A stretch of 64,000 bases of DNA from Lysobacter sp. Root76 (lineage in GTDB: Bacteria; Pseudomonadota; Gammaproteobacteria; Xanthomonadales; Xanthomonadaceae): assembly GCF_001428685.1 (NCBI RefSeq), contig NZ_LMIK01000001.1:405888-469887 (forward strand), read 5' to 3'. Both the position numbers and the translations under genes were made by a program. This document shows positions 1 to 16,632 of this stretch, piece by piece (position 1 is the stretch's first letter; every line of letters starts with the position of its first letter). The notes below the pieces were generated by a model. It made no database searches, was not told the DNA's origin, and saw nothing but the letters and a program-made list of their open reading frames with translations.

Positions 1-295
1 CCTGCATTCGTCGCTCGTTTCCGTCGTATGGGTAGAAACGCACGATCGCGTGCGGCGTGCCGAGCTTGATGATCGCGACGCCCAGCAGCATCAGCGTGTC
101 GTAGTACCTGAGAATGCCGAACTGGGTATTGTCGAGAAAGCGGGTCAGGATCGGGAACGAGATGAAACCCGCCAGCATCACCAGGCCATTGGAGATCGAG
201 TAGCGCAGGTAATGCGTCACGATGCCGGGCCGTTCCCGCGGCAGCTCGCGAATGCTCTCGTCCGCGCCCGAGGCGCGTCCCGTCGAACTGTTCAT
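1..295 (-). CDS. Polysaccharide flippase (Wzx/MATE-like), N-terminal fragment cut by window edge
   Basis: The reading frame opens at an ATG at 295 and stays open for 98 codons to the left edge, so only the N-terminus is visible. After a short polar leader the translation has the hydrophobic stretch SNGLVMLAGFISFPILTRFL and then FGILRYYDTLMLLGVAIIKLG. This is the first-helix pattern of Wzx-type oligosaccharide flippases, which move lipid-linked repeat units across the inner membrane. It is the last visible gene of a minus-strand operon, 38 bases after the preceding stop. Family assignment rests on about 100 residues, so a related MATE/MVF transporter is also possible. The operon partners and the nearby sugar transferase support a role in exopolysaccharide export. 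Confidence 0.7.
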   Translation of the reverse strand, partial: MNSSTGRASGADESIRELPRERPGIVTHYLRYSISNGLVMLAGFISFPILTRFLDNTQFGILRYYDTLMLLGVAIIKLGTPHAIVRFYPYDGNERRMQ

Positions 296-333
296 CCCGC
301 GCAACCTCGATCGCCATGGAGGATCATTACGCA

Positions 334-2115
334 TCACCGCGGGGCGGCGCCCCGATGAACCGGGCCGCCGGTAGAAGGCGGGCCGGAGGAAACCACCGGC
401 TCCGTCGAATCGGATAAAGGCGCGCGGACACGTGCGTCCGTTGCGGACCGCGCATCGAGCACTTCCACGTACGCGCTGTTCGGCGGACGACCGAGGACAT
501 CCAGGACTTCGACGCCGCCCGCAGCGTTGTAGGTATGGCAGCCATCGACACTGCGCTTCAGGTAGGGAGCCAGCCTAGAAAGTTGCCGCTCGCGGTAGGT
601 CGTGGGCCCCAGTTCCAATACCTCGTTGAACACGACGGCGTTGCCGTAGCCGGGTCCGCAATCCTGGGCCGGCCGGATCAACCTGCCGTTGCGATGGAAC
701 AGCTTTCCCGCCATTCGGGCGCGGCGTACGTCGCAGACGATGGGGGACGCCGGATGCGGCGCATACGGCCCCTCGAGCTTATCGGCGACGAACAGGAACA
801 ATTCGTCGCAGGTGTTGTTCTGGTTCTCGGCGACGTTGGCGAACAGGTACCAGTGGTCCTCGTGATGATGCAGGGTCGGATCCACGCAGACGCGCCCGGT
901 GACGAGATCCTTCACCCGGGCCCATCCCAAGGGGAAGTCGGTGGCCCGATACAGGCTGACGCGCCGGTCGTAGCCGGACTCGACCGTCATGTACCACTGC
1001 CCCTCCCATGCGAAGACCTGCGGGAAGGACAGGTGGCCGGGTTCGTCCAGCGCGACGCCGAGCGCGCGCGCTCCGCCCGCGGTCAATTCCACACAGGCGA
1101 TCGTGGCCTTCTTGAGTCGCGGGTCCAGCATTTCCTCCACGAACAGCAGCCTGCGTTCCTGCGCCATCACGACGAAGGGATCGCCCCACCATCCTTTCGG
1201 CGCTTTCAGCAGCGCGTGCGATCCGATCGTCGGCGACTGCGGATCGAGCGGCGCCCCGCCCAGGCGCAGCACCAGCGTCCAGCCGACGCGAGCGTTCCTG
1301 AACCAGCCTGTCAGCCAACGCGGAGAAGCGCGCACGATCGACAGGAAGGCGCGCAGTCCGACAGCCCGCCCGACCGGCGCCTGCGACTGCAGTTCCAGCG
1401 TCGCCATCGAAAGCGAGCCCGCAGCGAGGCCTCCCTGGGCGACGCGATGCAAGGCGCGCAGCAGCAAGGCAGGCAGCTTGCGGAACGCGTCCTCGCGCTG
1501 TTTGAGAAACGAAGTCGCCCGAGTCTTGCCCCAGCTGGCTGCCAGGTCGATGGGAGCCTGGTCCGGCTCGTGCAGGATCAGGGCCATCCGCGTCGCTGTT
1601 TCACGACGCATCATCGGGCCGAGCAGCGAGAACCCCGCATGGCGAGGGTCGAGCAGGCTCGCGTCGACATGCCAGCAGGCGCACTCGATCTGGCCAGCCA
1701 GCGCGGACGCCCAGGATTTCGTACCGAGCACGATGACCAGGTCCGGGCGCGAGCTGCTGATGCGATCAAGCAGGGAGACGCCGTCCCCAGGACCTGCTGC
1801 CGCATGGCCGGCATCCTGTGGGGGATCGGACGGCATCGGCATCGCCGCTAGGCTGCGGGTGCCGCCGAGCAGGGCATGCTCGAACGCAAGCAAGGCGCGG
1901 ACGCCCCTGGGAATCCCGGAGACCTTGGGCAGCGTCGCGTCGGCGGCGGCCAGCGTCGTCAGCTCGATCCAGTCGTAGCCAGCGACCAGGCCGTGGAATG
2001 CCTGCACCCAGGCAGGTACCTGTGGCGGCCCCACCAGAGCCACGCGCAACGGCCGCGTGGCTCCCGGAGGCGCGGGATAGAGAGGGGTCCGTGCTTGCGT
2101 GCCGATCTCTTTCAT
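334..2115 (-). CDS. Formyltransferase-like / GINT1-type beta-propeller fusion protein
   Basis: 593 aa, two parts. Residues ~20-230 resemble a degenerate formyltransferase-type Rossmann fold (RVALVGPPQVPAWV near the start, SSRPDLVIVLGTKSW near 120). Residues ~295-550 show repeated blades typical of GH43-like five-bladed propellers and of the N-terminal domain of glucosamine inositolphosphorylceramide transferases (WWGDPFVV, LLFVEEMLDP, CVDPTLHHHEDHWYLFAN). Such proteins are seen in polysaccharide gene clusters, where a sugar-binding or sugar-modifying role is likely but not proven. The start ATG overlaps the stop of the upstream hydrolase by four bases, so the two are translationally coupled. 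The Pro-rich tail looks disordered. The enzyme activity is unknown; the family is inferred from motif pattern. Confidence 0.55.
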   Translation of the reverse strand: MKEIGTQARTPLYPAPPGATRPLRVALVGPPQVPAWVQAFHGLVAGYDWIELTTLAAADATLPKVSGIPRGVRALLAFEHALLGGTRSLAAMPMPSDPPQDAGHAAAGPGDGVSLLDRISSSRPDLVIVLGTKSWASALAGQIECACWHVDASLLDPRHAGFSLLGPMMRRETATRMALILHEPDQAPIDLAASWGKTRATSFLKQREDAFRKLPALLLRALHRVAQGGLAAGSLSMATLELQSQAPVGRAVGLRAFLSIVRASPRWLTGWFRNARVGWTLVLRLGGAPLDPQSPTIGSHALLKAPKGWWGDPFVVMAQERRLLFVEEMLDPRLKKATIACVELTAGGARALGVALDEPGHLSFPQVFAWEGQWYMTVESGYDRRVSLYRATDFPLGWARVKDLVTGRVCVDPTLHHHEDHWYLFANVAENQNNTCDELFLFVADKLEGPYAPHPASPIVCDVRRARMAGKLFHRNGRLIRPAQDCGPGYGNAVVFNEVLELGPTTYRERQLSRLAPYLKRSVDGCHTYNAAGGVEVLDVLGRPPNSAYVEVLDARSATDARVRAPLSDSTEPVVSSGPPSTGGPVHRGAAPR

Positions 2116-2960
2116 CCGCCCTGGCGCCCCGGCAGTCGGCTCATCCAGCCCGTGATCGCTTCGATCAGGCGCTCACGCTGTGCCCGCCCGAAATACGTGT
2201 GGTCGCAATCGGGCCAGTAATGCATGGTCACGCGCGGGTCGCGCGCCGCAGCGCCGAAGGCCCACTCGAACTGGCGCGCATGCAGGAACCGGTCGGCAAA
2301 GCCACCGCTGAAGATCCATAGCAAGCGGACATCGCGCGCCACCATCGCCGCGAACTGCTCGCGGGCATGCGCATGGCTGGGCCAGGTGCGGAAGGCATTC
2401 GAATCCAGACTGGCGTTTCCGCGCATGCGCCCTCGCAGCTTGCGGGCGAAATGCCGCCATTCCCTGGGCAGGCGACGCAGCAGTTCCAGCCCGCGCGCGT
2501 AGTAGTACCAGGGGCCGGTGAAGCACAGCCCGTCCAACAGCAGTACCGCCGACACGCGCGTATCGATATTGGCGACGTCCCAGCCGGTATCGGCGGCGCT
2601 GCAGATTCCACCCACCGCGAAGGTGCGACAGCCGTGCATCGCCTCGAGCTGGTCCAAGGCGGCGATCGTCGCCTGGGTGGCATCGCACTCCGGCATGCGC
2701 GGCGCCTCTCCCACGCCAGGGATGTCGTAACGGAAGGTTCGGATCCCGTGCGCCGCCAGCTGCTGGGCCAGCAGCACGTGCAAGCGGAACGGCCCGGACC
2801 GGGGCTGCAAACCCGCGCTGGGCAACAGCAGCGTCGGCCCTGTTCCGGATGCGCCGCTGAGCACGCCATGCAATCGCCCGTCCGGACCGAAGCGCACGAA
2901 CACATCGTCTGCCACGGCCGCTTCGATAGGATTGGCATCCAGCAATGCATTCATGCCCAT
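2112..2960 (-). CDS. Alpha/beta hydrolase, exosortase-associated hydrolase 1-like
   Basis: 282 aa alpha/beta hydrolase. The oxyanion region is LLLPSAGLQPRSGP, the strand-turn motif is FRYDIPGVGEA, and the nucleophile elbow reads GGICSAA, which places a cysteine (not serine) at the usual nucleophile position, as in dienelactone-hydrolase-like enzymes. A late histidine lies in DCDHTYF. The combination resembles 'hydrolase 1' of exosortase A-type exopolysaccharide clusters. It overlaps the preceding hydrolase by 10 bases and the following gene by 4, so it is part of one operon with the NRPS-PKS. As the megasynthase has no thioesterase, this enzyme may release or transfer its product; that is inference. 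A second ATG at 2954 has the better distance to the GAGGAAG Shine-Dalgarno. Confidence 0.65.
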   Translation of the reverse strand: MGMNALLDANPIEAAVADDVFVRFGPDGRLHGVLSGASGTGPTLLLPSAGLQPRSGPFRLHVLLAQQLAAHGIRTFRYDIPGVGEAPRMPECDATQATIAALDQLEAMHGCRTFAVGGICSAADTGWDVANIDTRVSAVLLLDGLCFTGPWYYYARGLELLRRLPREWRHFARKLRGRMRGNASLDSNAFRTWPSHAHAREQFAAMVARDVRLLWIFSGGFADRFLHARQFEWAFGAAARDPRVTMHYWPDCDHTYFGRAQRERLIEAITGWMSRLPGRQGG

Positions 2961-3754
2961 GCTTCCTCGCGTACGGCCTGTCCCAGCTTCCCGACCAGCT
3001 CGCGAACCGGAGGCGTGAGGAAGAACGTCGCATCCATCGCGGCGCCGACATTGAAACTGGGGGCATTCGCAGGCAGCGGCAGGGTTCTCGCGATGTCCAT
3101 GGGAAGCTCCGCCAGATCATGGCGAACGATCGCCCACATGGGCACATCGTCGCGATGCATGCCCTTGTCCAGACGCGTTTTCCCGAGGTCCGCGCGCAGG
3201 CGCGAGGGCGCGGGAAAGCCCATCAGTTGGCCGTCCGAGGGATCGGTGATGCGGGGCACGCCGGCACGCGGCGGCGGGCGCAGCGCACGTTCGCGCGCAT
3301 CGGTCTCCACCAGTTCCTGCACCCAGGCACCGCCATCGACGATCGGTTCCCAAAGCAGGATCAGGTCGGCCGCGCCGCCGCTCTCTAGCCATCCGCGCAA
3401 TGCCAGCGCGCCTCCCCGCCATGCGACCAGAACCAGTCGTTTGATCCGGGTCCGTTCGCGCAGCGCGGCCACCGCCAATTCGAGATCCCGATGCATCGAG
3501 GCCAGATCCAGCTCCTCCCCGGAGCCCCCGGAATCACCGGTGCCATGGAAGTCGAAACGCAGGGTCGGCAAGCCCAGGCCCGCAAGTTCGCTGGCGACTT
3601 CGGTGATGAACCGGCGGCTGCGCGGCAGTTCATGCAGCAACGGCGGCACCAGGACGATGCCGGTCGAAGACGCGCCCGATGCGGCGTGCAGCGCTGCATA
3701 CAAGCGGTGCGACGACGGTCCAAGCCAGAACGGTTCCCAGCCATCGAGGCTCAT
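2951..3754 (-). CDS. Alpha/beta hydrolase-fold protein, exosortase-associated hydrolase 2-like
   Basis: 267 aa. The FDFHGTGDSGG motif and the overall pattern (VLVPPLLHEL, AWRGGALAL) match the 'hydrolase 2' family of exosortase A-type exopolysaccharide loci. At the nucleophile elbow an arginine stands where Ser/Cys is expected (AWRGG). I recall an arginine there as usual for that family too, so the protein may not be a classical hydrolase and could act as an acyl-binding or partner subunit. A clear Shine-Dalgarno (ACGGAGG) precedes the ATG. It begins 49 bases after the NRPS-PKS stop, and its 3' end overlaps the next hydrolase by 10 bases. The co-transcribed pair beside a thioesterase-less megasynthase suggests a role in handling the PCP-bound product. 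Confidence 0.6.
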   Translation of the reverse strand: MSLDGWEPFWLGPSSHRLYAALHAASGASSTGIVLVPPLLHELPRSRRFITEVASELAGLGLPTLRFDFHGTGDSGGSGEELDLASMHRDLELAVAALRERTRIKRLVLVAWRGGALALRGWLESGGAADLILLWEPIVDGGAWVQELVETDARERALRPPPRAGVPRITDPSDGQLMGFPAPSRLRADLGKTRLDKGMHRDDVPMWAIVRHDLAELPMDIARTLPLPANAPSFNVGAAMDATFFLTPPVRELVGKLGQAVREEAWA

Positions 3755-3803
3755 GGCGAGCGCCTCCGTGCAATTGCGGGACAGCAGTCGAATGCGGCGA
3801 AGT

Positions 3804-12173
<8,370 letters not shown>

Positions 12174-12383
12174 GTTTCCCCTACCCGCGCCCGCAGCACT
12201 GGCGACCCCACCGTGATGACATCCCAGTCGTAGCCCCCGGTTCGGCACCCGGCAGGGTAAAGATCGCGCGTTGATGTCATGACAAACGGCGCAGGGGTGG
12301 TCATGCGGCCATGCACGAATTGCAGGGAAAATTGCTTCCCCCGCCCGTTCCGCGCGCTACGATAGGGTCATGGGAGGTCCCCG

Positions 12384-12794
12384 ATGAAAGCCGACCTGAC
12401 GTTGCTGTACTCCGAACTGGGGCTGAGGCCCAACTGCAGCTTCGAGGAGCTTCAGCTTGCCTATCGCCGGCGGATTTCCGAGCTGCACCCCAGCCGTCCC
12501 GGCGCGAAGCCGCCATCGCGGGAATCCGCGGACCTGTGCGATTTGATCGGCCTGTACACCACGGCCACCCGCTTCCATCGCCGCTACGGGCGCCTGCCCG
12601 GGGAAGCCCCGCACCGGATCGGAGGCGGCAGCCCATCGCACGCCGGCGTGTCGCGGACCTATGTCGCCTACAGCCAGCGCGCTTCCGACCAACCCCCGCC
12701 CGCGCCGGCGCGGATCGCATTGGTGCTGGCCGTCGCGCTCCTGATCGTCCTGTTCGGCCTGCTGGCGCTCGCCTCCGGGGAATGGCTGAGGTAG
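12384..12794 (+). CDS. Degenerate J-domain-like protein with C-terminal membrane anchor
   Basis: 136 aa, preceded by GGGAGGT as Shine-Dalgarno. The N-terminal ~60 residues follow the J-domain pattern (LYSELGLRP, then FEELQLAYRRRISELHPS), but the invariant HPD motif, needed to stimulate DnaK ATPase, reads HPS. The C-terminal 35 residues form one membrane helix (IALVLAVALLIVLFGLLALA). It is transcribed divergently from the NRPS-PKS. A protein with a broken HPD is unlikely to be a normal Hsp40; it may be a membrane-tethered J-like protein of other function. The J-fold call rests on helix spacing and HPS only. Confidence 0.6.
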   Translation: MKADLTLLYSELGLRPNCSFEELQLAYRRRISELHPSRPGAKPPSRESADLCDLIGLYTTATRFHRRYGRLPGEAPHRIGGGSPSHAGVSRTYVAYSQRASDQPPPAPARIALVLAVALLIVLFGLLALASGEWLR

Positions 12795-12938
12795 CAGCCC
12801 CGGGCCACACGTCCGCGCCTGCCAGCATCCACCTGCACGGAAGCGCAGCTTGGCCCGCGATGTCCGCAGACCTGGCCTGGGCCCGTTCTTAATAGGCAGG
12901 CGCGAACCGGCGACCGCACCACAGGCGACAAATCAACG

Positions 12939-13679
12939 ATGGACGCCAGGAAGATCCCGCTCAACCCATGGGCCATCACCTGGCCCCTGTCCGTCGCGAC
13001 CGTCTTGCTCGTGGCCGCCAACATGAGCATGCAGGCCTACCGGCTGATCGCGCACCAGGAGCATGTCGTCGGCCTGGCGATGATGAGCATGGATGGAGAA
13101 AACAACCTCCCGGCCTTGTTTTCGACCCTGCTGCTGTTCTGCGCTTCACTGCTGCTCGCGCTGATCGCCGTGCTGGAAAGGCGGCACGAGGGCATCGACG
13201 TGTCGAAGTGGGCGATTCTCGCCGCCGGTTTCATGCTGATGGCCATGGACGAGTCCCTGTCGTTCCACGAAAAGGCGATCGCGCCACTACGCGCGCTGCT
13301 GGGCGGCCAGCACCTTGGGATCTTCTTCTTTGCATGGGTGATCCCCGGCTTTGCGCTGGTCTTCTTCCTGGGCGCGTTCTTCCTGCGCTTTCTGTTGCGC
13401 CTGCCCCGCAGAACGGCGATCGCCTTCGTCGTTTCCGCCGCGATCTACCTTGGCGGCGCCTTGGGCGTCGAACTGCTCGAGGGATGGTGGCGCGAGGCGC
13501 ACGGGCACAAGAACCTCATCTATCACGTCCTGGTCAGCCTGGAAGAAGGCATGGAGATGGCGGGCGTCATCGCTTTCATCCATGCGCTGCTGCGCTATGT
13601 CGCGGGACGTTTCGGCGAAGTGCGATTCGCTTTCGCCGGTACGCGGGACAAGCTGAGCGCATCCGAGCCTGCGAAATAA
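12939..13679 (+). CDS. Polytopic membrane protein with conserved-looking acidic/His motifs
   Basis: 246 aa with about six predicted membrane helices (for example WPLSVATVLLVAANMSM, FSTLLLFCASLLLALIAVL, AIAFVVSAAIYLGGALGVEL). Charged motifs sit at or inside helix ends: MDESLSFHEK near residue 103, then SLEEGMEMAG near 203. Buried Asp/Glu/His in such places often mark metal or proton sites, but I do not recognise the family. It lies between the J-like gene and the sugar transferase, whose 3' end it faces. The surrounding envelope genes make a membrane or polysaccharide-related role plausible; nothing more specific can be supported. Confidence 0.75.
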   Translation: MDARKIPLNPWAITWPLSVATVLLVAANMSMQAYRLIAHQEHVVGLAMMSMDGENNLPALFSTLLLFCASLLLALIAVLERRHEGIDVSKWAILAAGFMLMAMDESLSFHEKAIAPLRALLGGQHLGIFFFAWVIPGFALVFFLGAFFLRFLLRLPRRTAIAFVVSAAIYLGGALGVELLEGWWREAHGHKNLIYHVLVSLEEGMEMAGVIAFIHALLRYVAGRFGEVRFAFAGTRDKLSASEPAK

Positions 13680-13713
13680 GCCGTGAACCAGACGCCGTCG
13701 CGCAGCGGCGGCG

Positions 13714-15108
13714 TCAGCGCGAACCGCGGCGGAACAGAACCACCTCGACCGTCTGCAACAGGATCAACAGGTCGAACACCAGGCCGTGGTTCTTCACGTA
13801 GAACAGATCGAACGTCAGCTTCTCCTCGGCATCGCGCACCGAGGCGCCGTAGGGATAGCGCAGTTGCGCCCAGCCGGTCAGGCCCGGTTTCACGCAATGG
13901 CGGACGTTGTAGTAGCGCACTTCCTGGCTGAGCATCTCGACGAACTGCGGCCGTTCGGGCCGTGGACCGACGAAGCTCATCTCCCCGAGCAGGATGTTGA
14001 ACAACTGGGGAAGCTCATCCAGACGCGACAGGCGGATGATCCGTCCGACCCGGGTGGTGCGATCGTCGTTCTGGGTTGCCCACCTCGCCACGCCATCGGA
14101 TTCGGCGTCCACGCGCATGCTGCGGAACTTGATCAGCTCGAACGTGCGTCCGTTCTCGCCGATGCGCGTCTGCCGGTACAGGACCGGACCACGCGACTCC
14201 AGCGTGATGCACGCCGCGACCAGCAGCATGAAGGGCCAGGCGACCAGCAACAGGGCGCACGCCGCGGCCAGGTCGAAGAACCGCTTGTTGAGGCGACGCG
14301 GCATCGAGTGGTCGAAGCCGCCCGAGAACGCGAGCCATGACGGATCCGCCACGTTCAGCTTCACCATGCCGGCCTCGCGCTCGAAGAACGTCGACAGATC
14401 GGTCACGGTGACTCCGCGCTGCGCGCAGGTCAGCATTTCCTCCATCGGCAGCGCGCCGCGCCGCTCGTCGGGCGCGACGACGATCTCGTAGACGTGCAGC
14501 CACTCGGCGATTTCGGACAGCGCGAAATCCGTACTGAGCAGCAGCTGCTCGGGCACCTGTACGGCTTGCCCCGGAACCGGCACGAAGCCCACCACCACGA
14601 AAGACCTCCGGTCGCATCCCCGCCGCAGGCGAGTGTTGATGAGATCGGCGTTCTTGCCCGCACCGAACACCAATACCCGGCGCCTGAACACATCCGTCTT
14701 GAACACCCGCTCGACGATCAGGCGCAGCGCCGTCACCGCGACGAGACCGATCGCCAGCGCCATCGCCAGCACGCCGCGGCCGATATAGGCGGCGGGCGCC
14801 AAGTAGTACAGCACCAGCAACGCGATACCGCCGAATGCGAAGGACAGCAACAGCCGGATGAAGAACTCCATCCGGCTGTGGCGCACGTGCACCTGGTACA
14901 GGCCGAAGGCCACCATCGACACGGTGATGAAGGCGGCGAACACGAACGCGCGCACCGGCGCCCACTGGAAGAAGGTGAACAAACCCTGCGAGGTATCCAG
15001 GAAGCGCAGCCATGCCGCCACCATGACCGACAGGATCAGCAGCCAGGTCTCGCCCAGCCAAAGCAGCAGCAATGCGCGGTTCTTGCGACTGGCCAGTGCG
15101 ATGCTCAC
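13714..15108 (-). CDS. EpsB/WcaJ-type undecaprenyl-phosphate sugar-1-phosphate transferase
   Basis: 464 aa. N-terminal membrane helices (residues ~10-150), a central Rossmann-like domain with VLVFGAGKNAD, and the C-terminal bacterial sugar transferase domain: KRFFDLAAACALLLVAWPFM, FELIKFRSMRVDAES, SRLDELPQLFNIL, EMSFVGPRPERP and KPGLTGWAQ. It should transfer a hexose-1-phosphate to undecaprenyl phosphate, the first step of repeat-unit assembly at the inner membrane. The layout fits the PEP-CTERM/exosortase-associated EpsB subfamily, although no exosortase is in the window. The start is a GTG preceded by GGTGG. It is a separate transcription unit from the NRPS operon but likely serves the same polysaccharide. 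Confidence 0.88.
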   Translation of the reverse strand: MSIALASRKNRALLLLWLGETWLLILSVMVAAWLRFLDTSQGLFTFFQWAPVRAFVFAAFITVSMVAFGLYQVHVRHSRMEFFIRLLLSFAFGGIALLVLYYLAPAAYIGRGVLAMALAIGLVAVTALRLIVERVFKTDVFRRRVLVFGAGKNADLINTRLRRGCDRRSFVVVGFVPVPGQAVQVPEQLLLSTDFALSEIAEWLHVYEIVVAPDERRGALPMEEMLTCAQRGVTVTDLSTFFEREAGMVKLNVADPSWLAFSGGFDHSMPRRLNKRFFDLAAACALLLVAWPFMLLVAACITLESRGPVLYRQTRIGENGRTFELIKFRSMRVDAESDGVARWATQNDDRTTRVGRIIRLSRLDELPQLFNILLGEMSFVGPRPERPQFVEMLSQEVRYYNVRHCVKPGLTGWAQLRYPYGASVRDAEEKLTFDLFYVKNHGLVFDLLILLQTVEVVLFRRGSR

Positions 15109-15472
15109 GGCGCCACCCGCCTCTCGTGCAACGCACGCGACGACGGGTGTCCCCTGTTCGATTTACGCGCTGGACTAGGATCGAAGCGAAGGCACGCTAC
15201 CGGGTGATCCTTCATGACGCTTTACCTGCCGATGCGTAGCCCTCACTCCTGGCTACCCCGTTTCCGGGCAAAGGACGCTCGCTCTCCAAACGGGCTGGCT
15301 CAACCAGAGCAACGACAGAATCGCGGCGCTCCGGCCGTCGAATGCGGTCGGATCGCCGATCGGACGCAGCGGCCCGTGAATCATTCAGTTGCAGACGGGG
15401 CGCAGCCAGGTGCTCGTGTGGGAAACATCCGGCGCACCCGCAATGGCAACGGCCAGCGTGCGCCGTAGGGCG
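15109..15472. other. Gene-free gap with paired hairpins in the sugar transferase leader
   Basis: No convincing gene. Read on the minus strand, about 130 bases before the sugar transferase GTG, two adjacent hairpins appear. One is CCCG-GAAA-CGGG (15257-15268). The other has stem GTAGCC/GGCTAC (15236-15241 with 15251-15256). A GNRA-type loop directly stacked on a second stem suggests a structured 5' leader, but it does not match a riboswitch I know. Confidence 0.4.
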
Positions 15473-16186
15473 TCAACGGGCCGACGATCGCCTATCCCAG
15501 GGGCGGCTTGCGGCATCGTGGCCGGGGCCATATTCGAGCTTCAGCCAGGCACCGCTGGAACGATCGTAGAGGGCCACGATAGTCAACGGCATGCCCGGGC
15601 CATAGCGATCGAGGTAGGCCGTGGCCTGTGCGTCGATCCGCAGGCGCTGGCCGTCGCCTTCGACGGTGGCGACCCGGTCGAGATGGAGCCGGGCCGACGG
15701 TTTGCGATGCTCCCGGGCCAGATCCGCGGTTACCAGGGCCTCAAGTTGCTGGACCAGGATCGGTGCGTTGGGGATGTCGCGCTCTCCCGCCGCGACGCGG
15801 TCGATGCTGACATCGGGATAGCTCAATCTGCGCAGGCGAGCGTCGTACAGCAAGCCGAATCGAAAACCGATCCAGTCCTGCCTGCCCACGATCTGGGCGT
15901 CGCCGGTACCGCTGATCGCACGTTCATTGGCGTTGATCGTGCGGACATCGACAACATCCAGTCGCAAGTCCACGGCGCGACCGCCAAGCCTCGCCGATAT
16001 CGCCTCGATCAGGGGACCCGCAATCGAGTCGCGGATAGCGTCGATATTGTGGGTCGTAGCGGATCCAGCCATCGCACGCGACGATGCGTCCGCCAGGACC
16101 GCCCCTTGCGATGCCGGCTGCGCAGCCGCATTGCCGCCGGCCCAGGAGCAGGCCAGCAGCACGGCGGCTTGAAGTTTCTGGCGCAT
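15473..16186 (-). CDS. Periplasmic protein of unknown function
   Basis: 237 aa from the ATG at 16186, chosen because it gives a clean signal peptide (MRQKLQAAVLLACSWAGGNA, cleavage near AAAQ). A longer in-frame start at 16297 would bury that signal. The Shine-Dalgarno is weak. The mature part has alternating strand-like segments (AVDLRLDVVDVRTIN, RFGLLYDARLRRLSYPDVSI, RIDAQATAYLDRYG) and no membrane helix, so it is probably a soluble periplasmic beta-rich protein. I do not recognise the family. It is upstream of the sugar transferase on the same strand, 364 bases away, so a role in polysaccharide assembly is possible but unproven. Confidence 0.6.
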   Translation of the reverse strand: MRQKLQAAVLLACSWAGGNAAAQPASQGAVLADASSRAMAGSATTHNIDAIRDSIAGPLIEAISARLGGRAVDLRLDVVDVRTINANERAISGTGDAQIVGRQDWIGFRFGLLYDARLRRLSYPDVSIDRVAAGERDIPNAPILVQQLEALVTADLAREHRKPSARLHLDRVATVEGDGQRLRIDAQATAYLDRYGPGMPLTIVALYDRSSGAWLKLEYGPGHDAASRPWDRRSSAR

Positions 16187-16632
16187 GACGTCAAGAACAA
16201 CGCGGTCCCGGGATGGTTTCGGACCGCAGGGCACTGGAGGAGCAACACGAATGGCGGCGGCGCCTTTGGCTGTGAGCCTTGAGAAAACGGCACGCATGGC
16301 GGATGGCTCTGCTGGCTGCGCCGACCAGACTTTCCCAGCTTGCCCGCATCGGCAGGAATCAAACCATACGCATACGTATGTATTATGCAGTGCAGCGGAT
16401 CAGGGCTTTCGACGAAAACGATGCCCCTGCGCGCCCAATCGACGGCCCTCCGAACTGATCGATGCGTCCCGGTGGCCGTCGAAGCCCGGCCAAGAGTTGG
16501 AGTGCGATCGAGGGCGCCCCATTCATCCGCCGGGATGTTCCCCACGGGCACGTCCTTGCCGGGCCTGGCTTGCATGGCAGGCAATTCCAGGTGCACGATG
16601 CCCCTGACCAAGCCTGGGGGAGGCTGGTGGCA
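16187..16632. other. Gap before the hxs cassette, no recognised gene
   Basis: Several overlapping open frames on both strands have no recognisable domain or ribosome site. An AT-rich island with the palindrome CATACGTATG (16371-16380), followed by TATTAT (16381-16386), is out of character for this DNA and may hold the cassette promoter. No good -35 hexamer is seen. Confidence 0.4.

Noticed and set aside
15220..15310. Cyclic-di-GMP (GEMM) riboswitch before the sugar transferase
   Set aside because: The hairpins are real, but the conserved GEMM core around GCAAACC and GACGCAAAGCC cannot be aligned.
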